Shown here in pieces: positions 42,647 to 51,857 of a stretch of DNA of 64,000 bases. The stretch is from DATMER01 sp040349255. Lineage in GTDB: Bacteria > Acidobacteriota > Thermoanaerobaculia > Multivoradales > UBA5704. The notes beneath the pieces are model-generated. The model was not told the DNA's origin. It ran no database searches and saw only the letters and a program-made list of their open reading frames with translations. Within the stretch, counting starts at the first letter, position 1. Every line of letters starts with the position of its first letter. Both the position numbers and the translations under genes were made by a program. The stretch covers positions 62,001 through 126,000 of the forward strand of contig JBEQUE010000231.1 in NCBI GenBank assembly GCA_040349255.1, written 5' to 3'.

Positions 42647-44674
42647 ATGCGATCGCGTTCCGTCCGGCTGGCTTGCCGGCTCATCGTGGTAGGAGTGGCA
42701 TTGGCGCTCGCCAGCCGGCTCGCGCCGCTCCAGGCCCAGGCGGTCCCGGGGGCGGGCGGCGCCTGCACGACGGAAGTGACCGTCTACGTCGAGAAGACCG
42801 AGTCCCTCAACGCCCGGGAGACCGCGAGAACGGTTCTCAACCTGCTCAACCAGGTGCCGAACCTGGTGAATGTGACGGTTGTCGGGTTTGCCGGCGAGAT
42901 CCCGGTCTCCACATTCGCGGCGGCGAATCAATTCCCCATGGACGTGGAGAGCCTCCTCGATCAGACCATTCTCCAGGAACCTTCGAGCGCGTTCACGCTG
43001 GCGCCGGACTACCTGGCTCTGTTCGGCCACATCCAGGAGACGGTCCGGCAGCGGCCGACGATCGCCGACCTGCGGGTGTTCATCGTCATCAGCGATTTTT
43101 CCATGCGCAGGAGCGAAGACCGCCACGAGCACGGCCTGCCCGCCCGGGTCGTCCAGCAGTTGGGAACGCTACGACGCGCCCTGGTCGCGAGCGGCAATCA
43201 GCGCCTGCTGGCCGTCCGCACTCGGCCGCGCCAGGAACCGTCTCCCTCGCTGCAGAACGACCTGCTCGGAGAGGTTGCCAGGAATTTCACGCTGGTCGAG
43301 GACGAGGCGCAGATCCCCGGCGTCCTGAGCGAGGTGTTCGGCGGAGAGACTCCGCTGCAGCTCGCGCTGGAGTTCAATCCGACCACCTCGATCTACAGCC
43401 TCACCCTGGCGAATCCGAGTTGTACGCCGCGAGAGAACATCGAATATCACACCATCGCCGCGGGGACCAACGCGCGGCTGTCGATCCCTTGGTGTCCGAC
43501 GACCCTGCGGCCCGGAGAGACGGGGACCTGTACGTTCGCGCCGGCCCAGATCGTCCTGCCGCCCCTGCCGGATACGTGCCTCAACGTCTGGCTGCGGGCT
43601 GAATCGGCGAGGTCCGCCGGCGCCGCGCTCCCCGGGGTCGCCGGCGCGGCCGCCACGGCTGCGGCCACCGCCGTGCAGGGCCGGCTGGTGGGGACCGCGA
43701 ACGATCCGATCCTCGTCGGCAACTGCGTCTTCCTGAGCAAGGCTGAGCTCGACTCCACGAAGAGCCTGGCGACCGAGGAGAATCCGGACGTCGCGGACTG
43801 CGCCCGCGCCGCGGTGGGAAGGCCGGACCAGTTCCTCGCCTGTCTGCGGGTGCGGGGCCGGGTGGAGGGCAGCCAGGTCCGGCTCCGGATCTTCCATGGC
43901 GAAGACCCGGCCGATCCGGTGATGGTCGACGAGGCCATCCCTGCCGCCGCGTTCAATGGAAATGCTTTCCATGGCGGCGAACGCTTCATTCCGAGAGCGT
44001 TTTCCCTCTCCCGGTGGGACGCGGACTGGCTCTGCTCCGCGTCCGCCGATCGGACGCAGAGAAAGCTGAGGATCGAGATTGCCGGTCCCACCGGCGTCCT
44101 GGCCTCGGGGCGTCTGGGCCGGGTGCCTCCCCGGGACAAAGACCCCCTGGACCTCTGGCGCAGGCTCGCGATACCGCTGGTGTTGTTGCTCCTCCTGTCG
44201 GGTTTCGTGGCCAATTACATGAGGACCGCCTCGCTCAGCATGCTGGGCGCCGTCCTGTTGGTCCTCGGGCTCGGCCTGTTCGCCCTGATCATGGTCATCC
44301 TCATTGGTTCCGGAGTGGGAGACTGGCTGTCCTCGCTGCTCGGGATCCGATCGATCCTCATCGTCACGGGCCTGCTCGTCCTTCTGGCCCTGTGCTTCTG
44401 GATTTTGTATGCGAAAGGGTTCTTCGACCGCCAGCTCACGGCCGCGGGCAAGACCTCGCTCGTTTCGCGGGTGCCGTTGTGGACGCGCCGCCGCAAGCGT
44501 TTCCGCCGGACGGTGCTCGTCGTGAGCGGCGCGGTCCTTGGGATTGCAATTGCCATCGCGTTGCTCTGGTTCGATCCGCGGGAGATCGACGACTGCGGCT
44601 ACACGCTGATCGATCTGCCCACCAACACGGCCGTGCCACCCGTCAACCTGCCTCCGGCACAGATTGCCCAATGA
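42647..44674 (+). CDS. vWA-like membrane protein, pair 2 (degenerate metal site)
   Basis: The 675-residue protein copies the layout of the first one: signal peptide (cleavage after LQAQA), vWA-like fold, beta-rich region and four C-terminal helices (IPLVLLLLLSGFVANYM; LGAVLLVLGLGLFALIMVIL; ILIVTGLLVLLALCFWILYA; VVSGAVLGIAIAIALLWF). The MIDAS start reads VTVYVEKTESL where a D-x-S-x-S is expected, so metal binding through that motif is lost; FIVISDFSMRR keeps the third-motif Asp. It overlaps its tubulin-like partner by 4 bp. Confidence 0.75.
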   Translation: MRSRSVRLACRLIVVGVALALASRLAPLQAQAVPGAGGACTTEVTVYVEKTESLNARETARTVLNLLNQVPNLVNVTVVGFAGEIPVSTFAAANQFPMDVESLLDQTILQEPSSAFTLAPDYLALFGHIQETVRQRPTIADLRVFIVISDFSMRRSEDRHEHGLPARVVQQLGTLRRALVASGNQRLLAVRTRPRQEPSPSLQNDLLGEVARNFTLVEDEAQIPGVLSEVFGGETPLQLALEFNPTTSIYSLTLANPSCTPRENIEYHTIAAGTNARLSIPWCPTTLRPGETGTCTFAPAQIVLPPLPDTCLNVWLRAESARSAGAALPGVAGAAATAAATAVQGRLVGTANDPILVGNCVFLSKAELDSTKSLATEENPDVADCARAAVGRPDQFLACLRVRGRVEGSQVRLRIFHGEDPADPVMVDEAIPAAAFNGNAFHGGERFIPRAFSLSRWDADWLCSASADRTQRKLRIEIAGPTGVLASGRLGRVPPRDKDPLDLWRRLAIPLVLLLLLSGFVANYMRTASLSMLGAVLLVLGLGLFALIMVILIGSGVGDWLSSLLGIRSILIVTGLLVLLALCFWILYAKGFFDRQLTAAGKTSLVSRVPLWTRRRKRFRRTVLVVSGAVLGIAIAIALLWFDPREIDDCGYTLIDLPTNTAVPPVNLPPAQIAQ

Positions 44675-47226
44675 ACACCAACTCTTCTCTCATCCTCGGC
44701 CTGGGCGGCGTGGGTATTCTCGCCGCCCGTGGGCTCCGCGACCGGATGGCAGGCACGCCGCAGGCCCGGACGGCGCGCTTCCTCTACATCGATGCCCCAG
44801 GCCCTGGCGGGTTGCCGTCGGGCCTGGCCGACTCGGAGCTTCCCCTCGTCGAGTCGGTGCCGCTCTCGATGGAGGCTGTCCGCGACATCCTGGACAGCAC
44901 GCGCGAGTGGACCGAGTACCTCCCCTGGCTCCCCTCGTTCGATCGCGGGGTGCTTCTCGACGAGCTGCGGCCCTACGGCATGGCCGGCTATCGTTGCCTG
45001 GGACGCCTTGCGCTCCTGCGGTCGGCGGAGATCATCGATCGGGCTTTGCGCCGGAACGTGCACGGCCTGCGCGAGGCGGCGCCCGTGGGGTTCACGGACT
45101 GCATTCTCATCGCCGGAGCCGGAGGCGGGCTCGGATCGTCCATCCTGGCGGACGTGACGTTCCTCCTCCAGCGGCTCGCGCCGACGGTGAGCCGCACCGC
45201 CTGCCTCGTCCTTCCTCCTGCCGCCGAGCCGGCGCGGAGTCGCTTCCAGGCCAACGCCTTCGCATCCCTCTGCGAAGCCTTCGCCATCAAGACCCGGAAA
45301 GCGCTCTGGGAGAACAGATTCGAGACCCTGCCGGCGCTCCGCGTCGAACCTCGGACCGGAGATCCCTGGCAGCGCTTCTATCTGTTCCAGGCCGGGCTCG
45401 ACGAGCTACCTCCCTACGAGGCGACGACGCTCCGGGTGGCGGACGCTCTCGCGCAACAGGTCCAGCCGGAGATCGCCGAACGGCGCCACATCGCTTCCCA
45501 GGACCTGCCGGTTCTCGATCTCTCGCTCTACTCCGCGGTCCCGCGCTCCGACACCGGTTTCAGCGCCTGCCATGGCGCGGCGCTCGATCCGGACACGTTG
45601 ATCGAGGCGCCGATCCAGGCCGGCGCCGGGCCGGGGGTTTCCGTCGACCGCTTCCTGCTCGACGAGGCCGTGAAGATGTTCGTCGCCGCGGCCGAGCAGG
45701 ATCTCCTCGACCTTCGGGACGTCCTCTATCAGAAGCGCAAGAACGAGCTGCGCGACCTGCACGGAGACCTGTCGGTCCGGGAGAAGGCGTTGTTGAAGTC
45801 GATCCTGGAGCCGGAGGAGACGGATGCCTCACGTCCGCTGGAGCTCGACCCGGACGCGGTCCTGCGGCTGCCGGGAGCGGAGAAGGCCCTGCGCTGGCTC
45901 TGGGCCGAGATCCAGAAGCCGGCTCCCGCCGTGCCTCCGTCGTCCTCACCGGATGCGCCGGCGAACCTGCTCCCCGCGCGTCAACACATCTCGGATCTGA
46001 AAGACCTGCGCGAGGACGCAGCGGTCATCTGGAAGACCTCCTCCGCTTCGCCGCCGCCGGCCGAAGGCAAGCGTTCCAAGAGGCGCCTCCTGCTTCCCCG
46101 CCTGCAGAGGAACATGCTGTGGAATCTCGCGCAGCGGTTCTCTTCGGCCCAGTCTCTGCTCCGCACCCCCGAGCTTCATTCCGCGCTCTGCGAGGCCTTC
46201 GAGGAGATCCTCCGCAGGTGGAAGAGGCAGGAGGACGGCGACAGCCAGCGTTCCTATCCCACCCTCGAAGAGTGGCTCGAGCAGCTCCAGGGAGATCTCC
46301 AGGCGGTGGCGCGCACCTTCCAGGCGAGCACGCCGCAGTCGGAGCGGCGCCACTTCGCCTGGCTCCTTCTGCCGTCCGAGCTTCCCGAGGGCCTGAGCCG
46401 CAGGACGCTCCGGGAGCGGATCGAGGGAGTTGTCAGGGAGAGCCTGCAGTGCGACTGCCAGACCTTCGAAAGCAAGGACGGCATGGTCCGGCTCTACTAC
46501 GAAGATCTTTTCCGGAGCCCGAAGGAAATCAGGAATCTCCAGGTTTACCGGAAGGCGTACAAGGAGGAGCCGAGGAAGGAGATCCTGCACGCCGATTACC
46601 GCTTCTTCGAGAAGGGCGTCTGCCCGCAACTCTACGGAGAAGACCTCGAGGGTCCGGTGTCCTGTGGGAATCCCGGCTGCGAGACCGACATTCGCAACCA
46701 TCCGCGGGAAGCCACGATCTGTCCGGGCTGCGGAAAGGTGATCCGTTCGCGCTGCGGCGATCCCAAGTGCAAGATCATCAACCTGCACGAACGTCCGGAG
46801 GCGAACAACAGGACCTGCCCCGGCTGCGGCGGCGTCAACCGTGCCGCCTGGTGGGTCTGCTGCCAGCACGGGAAGGTCGATCACTACGTCCCCATCGACA
46901 AGGACAGTTGTCCGGAGTGCATCCGCAGGCATCACGAGGACCCTGTCGCGTTCTCTCTAAGCCAGGTCGGCCGCCGTCCGGACATTCGCGGGAACAAGGT
47001 CTGCCCTCATTGCGAGGAGCTGAAGAAGAAGGACCCGAGCCACCAGGTGTTCCGGATTCCCGCGGACCTGGAGCCTTTCGTGGACCACGGCGTGAACGGA
47101 CACGACCGCCAGCGCTTCCTGGAACTGGCGGAGAAACACAACCTCATGGACGATTACAAGTGCCCGAACTGTGCGACGCTGCTGATTCCGGTGGATCATC
47201 GCGATGCGTCCACGAGCTCCTGTTGA
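44671..47226 (+). CDS. Tubulin-like protein with zinc ribbons, pair 2 (altered GTP loop)
   Basis: The 851-residue protein begins MNTNSSLILGLGGVGILAAR, matching the N-terminus of the first copy. The nucleotide loop is IAGAGGGLGSS (about 146-156) instead of GGTGAG, so GTP binding is doubtful. The C-terminus carries the same zinc-ribbon series: CGNPGC, CPGCG, CPGCGGVNRAAWWVCC, CPEC, CPHCEE and KCPNC. The residues around these pairs (HGKV, DKDSCPECI, VNGHDRQRFLE) are closely shared with the first copy, so the two are paralogues. Confidence 0.78.
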   Translation: MNTNSSLILGLGGVGILAARGLRDRMAGTPQARTARFLYIDAPGPGGLPSGLADSELPLVESVPLSMEAVRDILDSTREWTEYLPWLPSFDRGVLLDELRPYGMAGYRCLGRLALLRSAEIIDRALRRNVHGLREAAPVGFTDCILIAGAGGGLGSSILADVTFLLQRLAPTVSRTACLVLPPAAEPARSRFQANAFASLCEAFAIKTRKALWENRFETLPALRVEPRTGDPWQRFYLFQAGLDELPPYEATTLRVADALAQQVQPEIAERRHIASQDLPVLDLSLYSAVPRSDTGFSACHGAALDPDTLIEAPIQAGAGPGVSVDRFLLDEAVKMFVAAAEQDLLDLRDVLYQKRKNELRDLHGDLSVREKALLKSILEPEETDASRPLELDPDAVLRLPGAEKALRWLWAEIQKPAPAVPPSSSPDAPANLLPARQHISDLKDLREDAAVIWKTSSASPPPAEGKRSKRRLLLPRLQRNMLWNLAQRFSSAQSLLRTPELHSALCEAFEEILRRWKRQEDGDSQRSYPTLEEWLEQLQGDLQAVARTFQASTPQSERRHFAWLLLPSELPEGLSRRTLRERIEGVVRESLQCDCQTFESKDGMVRLYYEDLFRSPKEIRNLQVYRKAYKEEPRKEILHADYRFFEKGVCPQLYGEDLEGPVSCGNPGCETDIRNHPREATICPGCGKVIRSRCGDPKCKIINLHERPEANNRTCPGCGGVNRAAWWVCCQHGKVDHYVPIDKDSCPECIRRHHEDPVAFSLSQVGRRPDIRGNKVCPHCEELKKKDPSHQVFRIPADLEPFVDHGVNGHDRQRFLELAEKHNLMDDYKCPNCATLLIPVDHRDASTSSC

Positions 47227-47235
47227 AGAGAACCC

Positions 47236-49185
47236 ATGCCTGCCGTCCTGCTCATCGCCGCGCTGCTTCTTCTCCTCGGAGCGCCTTCCCAGGCGACGAC
47301 GACTCCGGCGGGCGACATCGAGTGCCGGATGACCCTCTACCTCTTCGTGGATGTATCTGCCTCGCTGTCCGGAGCGGAACAGGACAGGCTTGGTGAGGGC
47401 TTGGCACAGGTTCTATCCGGCTCTCTGTTTCAGGAGAGAAGGACTGTATACCTGGTTCCCTTCGCGGAAAAAATGCCGCAATTTCCACGAAGCTTCGAGA
47501 ATCCGACGACCTCGGAAATCAAGGCTGAGTTGAGAAGACAGTTCGAGTACAAGACCGGGGTCGGCGATCCCAATCGAACAGACCTGCGCCAGGTTTTTGA
47601 CTTCATCAAGGCCAAGATCGAGGTGCACAATCAATATGAGGTTTTCATCGTCGCCAGTGACTTCGAGCATGACCTGACCAATGATCGTAGCTCTGCCGCC
47701 CTGAGAGAGCACAAGGAGAACTGGATCGATTATTGGGCCGAAAAGGGGAAATTTCTCAAGGATAAATTCTCGTCATCCCCGAGCCGGGGCGCTCTCCTTC
47801 TCCTCGAGATGGCAACGAGCTCACGAACCACCGTGTCGGAAACGGTTCTCGGCGATCTGCGCCCCTTGGCTCCTGAAGGTGGGCAGGTGAAACCATTCCA
47901 ACCCTCGCCAGGCCAGCGGTTCGACGCCTCCTCATTTCTTGCTTACGTCAAGCCGGTTCGTCTTTCCGTGAAGAGATCAGGATCATTGCAGAGCGGAAGC
48001 ATGCGCGTAGATGTAAATGCATTCAATCTGACTTGCTTGAATCTCCAGAATCTCTATTACAGCCTGGCGATTGATGCAGGAAGGAAGCACGTGGTGGAAG
48101 TCAAAGCGCCGATGCAGGCTCTGCCGGGAAACCATTGGTCTGCCTCCAGGGTCATTCCGGAGTCGACCTTGCAGGCGGTTCAGCAAGAACGTCTTCACGT
48201 CGAGGACCTGGGGATCGTCGTGGACGCTTTCCCTTCGCCTGCGTCGGCGGAGGAGGATTTTGTCGGCTACAGCGAGAGACAGTTGCAGGACTATATCTTC
48301 CTTGAGCACCTGAAGGGGGAGCCGGGGCTCTTGAGCCAGGAGCTGCATCTCGAATTGACCTTCAGAGGAGAGCTGGAAGGAAGAAAGCGCGTGACATTGG
48401 AGTTCCATCATGGAGACCGGCTCATCGGCAAGAAGAACGTCTATGTCGAGCCCTATGATCTGAACAAAGGAGGGCCGATCCGGCCTGTTGATGTCAAGAT
48501 CGAGGATCTTCCCGCAGTCTGCGCAAGCGACGAGAAACCGATATTGAAGCTGTGGGGAGATTCGGAGTTCCTTGTCCAGTACAATGAAAGTCTTCCCCTT
48601 GACAATCGCAACCTCCACAACCACCCGACGAGGGAACTGGTCGAGGGGGTCTTTGAACAGGCCTCTCTTCCGGCTCTGATCACGCTTCTGTTCACCCTCC
48701 TCCTCCTTTTCAGGAAGGTATCTTTCGACCTGGGGCGGGTGGAGGAGCTCGTCGCAGTCATCGCGGTCGGAGCCACCACGACGGTCGTCATCCTTCATGC
48801 CCTCACCTCGGCCGAGTATTTCATCGACAAATTGCTGATGGATCAAGCTGCACGCTGGATCGGTGCCTTGGCATTGCTTTTTTCGGCGGTATTGCTGGCC
48901 CGGCTTCTCCAGACCGGGGCGCTTCCTCTCCCTGTTTCCGATGAGGAGATGGCCTCGAGTTTGGCGATTGAAGAGGCGCACGCGCGGAGACGGCTGTCGC
49001 CGGACCGCACCCGGGCAGGCCGTCTTTGGCATCGCTTCCGGTGCCCGGCATGGCGGATCTGTCTCATTCTTTTCATCTGCGTAGCGGGCCTCGCCGGCTC
49101 CTGGTTTGTTCTGAGTGACACAAAGGAGAAGGTCGACTGCTGGCTGGTGTTCTCGGACGATCTCACCGCGCACAGGTCTCGATGA
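47236..49185 (+). CDS. vWA-domain membrane protein, pair 3
   Basis: The 649-residue protein again has a signal peptide (MPAVLLIAALLLLLGAPSQA), a vWA domain with MIDAS FVDVSASLSG, the third-motif FIVASDFEHDL, a beta-rich middle and four C-terminal helices including VAVIAVGATTTVVILHAL and ICLILFICVAGLAGSWFVL. The DNA is visibly less GC-rich than that of pairs 1 and 2, which suggests a separate origin or faster change. It starts 9 bp after pair 2 and 15 bp before its partner. Family unnamed; architecture shared with the other two. Confidence 0.78.
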   Translation: MPAVLLIAALLLLLGAPSQATTTPAGDIECRMTLYLFVDVSASLSGAEQDRLGEGLAQVLSGSLFQERRTVYLVPFAEKMPQFPRSFENPTTSEIKAELRRQFEYKTGVGDPNRTDLRQVFDFIKAKIEVHNQYEVFIVASDFEHDLTNDRSSAALREHKENWIDYWAEKGKFLKDKFSSSPSRGALLLLEMATSSRTTVSETVLGDLRPLAPEGGQVKPFQPSPGQRFDASSFLAYVKPVRLSVKRSGSLQSGSMRVDVNAFNLTCLNLQNLYYSLAIDAGRKHVVEVKAPMQALPGNHWSASRVIPESTLQAVQQERLHVEDLGIVVDAFPSPASAEEDFVGYSERQLQDYIFLEHLKGEPGLLSQELHLELTFRGELEGRKRVTLEFHHGDRLIGKKNVYVEPYDLNKGGPIRPVDVKIEDLPAVCASDEKPILKLWGDSEFLVQYNESLPLDNRNLHNHPTRELVEGVFEQASLPALITLLFTLLLLFRKVSFDLGRVEELVAVIAVGATTTVVILHALTSAEYFIDKLLMDQAARWIGALALLFSAVLLARLLQTGALPLPVSDEEMASSLAIEEAHARRRLSPDRTRAGRLWHRFRCPAWRICLILFICVAGLAGSWFVLSDTKEKVDCWLVFSDDLTAHRSR

Positions 49186-49200
49186 AGGAGCGGCTTCCGG

Positions 49201-51261
49201 ATGGATTGCTTGTTCGTGGGTGCAGAGCCCCTGTTCAACAAGCTGGCGCGCGCCGGGCTGCTGGACCCGGTCGCCTATGTGGAAAGCCAAGCCGCTCTCG
49301 AAGGGATGGCGACTTCGCCTTTCCTGAATACGGCGTCGGCCATCATCGTGGACACGTCTTACGATCTGTCCGGATTGGCCGTAGAGACTTTTCTGAGGCT
49401 CGGAAACCGGGGTTCCGTGTATCTGCTGGGAAACGGATTGGGCTCCTGTCTGAACGTCTGTTTTGATATCGATGGCGGCCTGCGCTCCCATGTCTTCCGG
49501 ATTGCCGGTACGGGGAGCAGGGGCGAATCCTGCCTCGAGACGGTCCTGACCGTCCACAAGACTCCGGAATTCCGCGCAGCGGGCTTCCTGGATGCGGGTT
49601 TCGGCCTGAGGATGGTCGAGGTGGGAGCGATCGAGCTGCCGGATCAGGATATCTCCTCCCTGGGAGAGAGCTGTGAGGATCTGGCGCTCCCGGCACTCGA
49701 GGCTGCCGAGCTCCTCATCGGCGATCTGAGGGAAGCGGTTCAAGGAGTGGCTGCCCAGGCTGAAACCTACGGCCGTCGAGACCTGTGGGTTCTCTGGGAA
49801 GACGAGTTGAAGCCGGCCAAGGATACGGTGGCCGCGGTCCTCTCCGAAAAAAAGGAAGCGGTGGAAAGCCTTCGTGCCCTGCGACGTTTTGCACAGGCCG
49901 AAGCGCTCCTGCTTGGATTTCTGCAGGGAATCCGTGCCCGGCAGGCTCCGGACTTCAAAAGGATGCTGTTCGGCGCGGGATTTCGTTCAGGAGAGGCGAG
50001 AAGCCACCTGCGGAAACTGGAGGAGTTGGAGGCCTCCGCACTGAAGATCGTCCAGTACTACCTGAACGAGGAGCTGGGGAGCTCCGGTACCGGTGCGCTC
50101 CGCATGCCAAGGTTCAAGAAGCGCGGCCTGTGGAGCCGGATCGTTCGACATACCGATCTCGCGGCGGCTCATGAGGCTTGCCGGCTCATCAGCTCCTTTC
50201 TCCTGCGCATCGTCAGTCGGGCTGAATTCCGCGACCTTCTGGCAATCAAGCTTCTGGACTTGATCTGGTCCAGACATTGCGGAGAGCAGGAAGGATTGAG
50301 CAGGTCGGCGACCATGCTGACCGAATCGGTTCGATCCGTGCTCCAGTCCATCCGGGGAGAGACGGTTGTTGTGGGGCTGCCCCGGGATTCCTTCCCCGGT
50401 TGGGGCCATGAGCGAGTGAAGGAGAGGCTCAAGGATCTGTTCGGAATCAGTTGTGACGTTCTCCTGACGGACGCTCAGCGAGGCTGGCTGTACTGCGAGA
50501 GAGCCCTCCATGCGTCCGAGCTGAGGCATCCCGAACGGGAAGGTCACTCCACGGTACCGCCTATCGCGGTTCCGCTCGAAATTCTTGCCGCCTCGTCGGC
50601 TCCGGTGCTTGTCGAATCCATCGTTGCGGATGGGCAGGCAGATCGGGAGTGGCCCGCAGAAAACCGATGCCCGGAGTGCGACTCCTCCTCGAGAACGGGG
50701 GACGGGCAGAACGATGCCGCAGGCGAGGGGCCTCCCAAGATGTGTCCGAAGTGCGGGCACTACAACCGAAAGCATTGGTGGCAGTGTTGCCGCCATGGGA
50801 AGATTCCGATCGACGTGTCCGTCGCCGACGATCGTTGCCCGGAGTGCATCCTCCGGCATCATCGAGACCCCGCCAATTTCCCCTTGTCTTCCATCGCCGT
50901 ACGGCCGGAGCTGTTGAAGGATGTATTGTGCCCGCACTGCTCAAGGCTGTATTGCCGCAACAGGCGTCATGAGCGCTATTCCATTCCGGAGGAGATCCTG
51001 CCTTACTACCTGAACGGCGTGGCCGCGAGCGAGGAGGAGGATTTTCTGAAGCTTGCGCGGGCGCATGGTCTCGCCGAGGACTGCCGTTGTCCGAACTGTC
51101 GAACCCTGTTGATTCCGATTCATCACCGCGAAGGCGGTACCTGCGAAGACACGCGGGCGGGTGGATGGGAGGAGCCCTGCTGGAAAATGCCACATAGAAC
51201 ATCGTCTCTGGCTCCGCCGGACGCGAGATCCGGCGGTTCCAGGGACCAGGGGTCCTGCTAA
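49201..51261 (+). CDS. Tubulin-like-derived protein with zinc ribbons, pair 3 (no GTP motif)
   Basis: The 686-residue protein lacks the N-terminal GLGGTG motif of its paralogues and starts MDCLFVGAEPLFNKLARAGL. The only possible remnant of the nucleotide loop is GNGLGSC (about 77-83). The C-terminal part from about 490 keeps the module: CPEC, CPKCGHYNRKHWWQCC, RHGKIPIDVSVADDRCPECI, CPHC and CRCPNC. A 40-residue tail follows the last ribbon. It is likely a non-GTPase subunit of the same complex. ATG at 49201 has GAAGGAG upstream. Confidence 0.75.
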   Translation: MDCLFVGAEPLFNKLARAGLLDPVAYVESQAALEGMATSPFLNTASAIIVDTSYDLSGLAVETFLRLGNRGSVYLLGNGLGSCLNVCFDIDGGLRSHVFRIAGTGSRGESCLETVLTVHKTPEFRAAGFLDAGFGLRMVEVGAIELPDQDISSLGESCEDLALPALEAAELLIGDLREAVQGVAAQAETYGRRDLWVLWEDELKPAKDTVAAVLSEKKEAVESLRALRRFAQAEALLLGFLQGIRARQAPDFKRMLFGAGFRSGEARSHLRKLEELEASALKIVQYYLNEELGSSGTGALRMPRFKKRGLWSRIVRHTDLAAAHEACRLISSFLLRIVSRAEFRDLLAIKLLDLIWSRHCGEQEGLSRSATMLTESVRSVLQSIRGETVVVGLPRDSFPGWGHERVKERLKDLFGISCDVLLTDAQRGWLYCERALHASELRHPEREGHSTVPPIAVPLEILAASSAPVLVESIVADGQADREWPAENRCPECDSSSRTGDGQNDAAGEGPPKMCPKCGHYNRKHWWQCCRHGKIPIDVSVADDRCPECILRHHRDPANFPLSSIAVRPELLKDVLCPHCSRLYCRNRRHERYSIPEEILPYYLNGVAASEEEDFLKLARAHGLAEDCRCPNCRTLLIPIHHREGGTCEDTRAGGWEEPCWKMPHRTSSLAPPDARSGGSRDQGSC

Positions 51262-51275
51262 GATGATGGACACAA

Positions 51276-51842
51276 ATGTCCGAGCCTTCCGTCGAGGTCA
51301 CCCGCCTTCTCCAGGACTGGAGTCAAGGTGATTCCGCGGCCCTGGAGCGGATCATGCCCCTGGTGTTCGAGGATCTCCGCCAGATGGCCCGGCATTTCTT
51401 CGGCCGCGAATCCCCGGGACACACCCTCCAGCCCACGGCCCTGGTCAGCGAGCTCTTCCTCAAGCTCCATGGCCAGGAGCGGATCCAGTGGCAGAACCGG
51501 GAACAGTTCTTTGCCGTCGCCGGGCTCCTCATGCGCCGCATTCTCGTCGACTACGCCAAGGGGCGGCAGACGAAGAAACGGGGGGACGGAGTCGTCAAGA
51601 TCCCGCTCGAGAAGGCGCTCCACGTCGCCGAGGCGCAGAATCTCGACATCGTCGCTCTCGATGAGGCTCTTTCTCGGCTCGGAGAGATCGATCCCCGGCA
51701 GAGCCGGATCGTGGAGCTCCGGTTCTTCACCGGGCTGCAGCAGGAGGAGATCGCCGAGCTTCTGGACATTTCCGTGACCACGGTCAAGCGCGAGTGGCGC
51801 ACGGCCCGCCTCTGGCTCCATCGCGAGCTGAGCCGCCGCTGA
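51276..51842 (+). CDS. ECF-type sigma factor (TIGR02999-like)
   Basis: The 188-residue protein has region 2 (PLVFEDLRQMARHFFGRESP, then QPTALVSELFLKL) and region 4 (LRFFTGLQQEEIAELLDISV and the helix TTVKREWRTARLWLHRELSR). These match the ECF group TIGR02999 (SIG-70_X6), which is common in Acidobacteriota and Planctomycetes and is usually followed by a Ser/Thr kinase, as here 15 bp downstream. No anti-sigma factor is present; the kinase is thought to play that role. TAAGAT at 51259-51264 could be its -10. Confidence 0.9.
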   Translation: MSEPSVEVTRLLQDWSQGDSAALERIMPLVFEDLRQMARHFFGRESPGHTLQPTALVSELFLKLHGQERIQWQNREQFFAVAGLLMRRILVDYAKGRQTKKRGDGVVKIPLEKALHVAEAQNLDIVALDEALSRLGEIDPRQSRIVELRFFTGLQQEEIAELLDISVTTVKREWRTARLWLHRELSRR

Positions 51843-51857
51843 CGAGAGGAATCCCCG

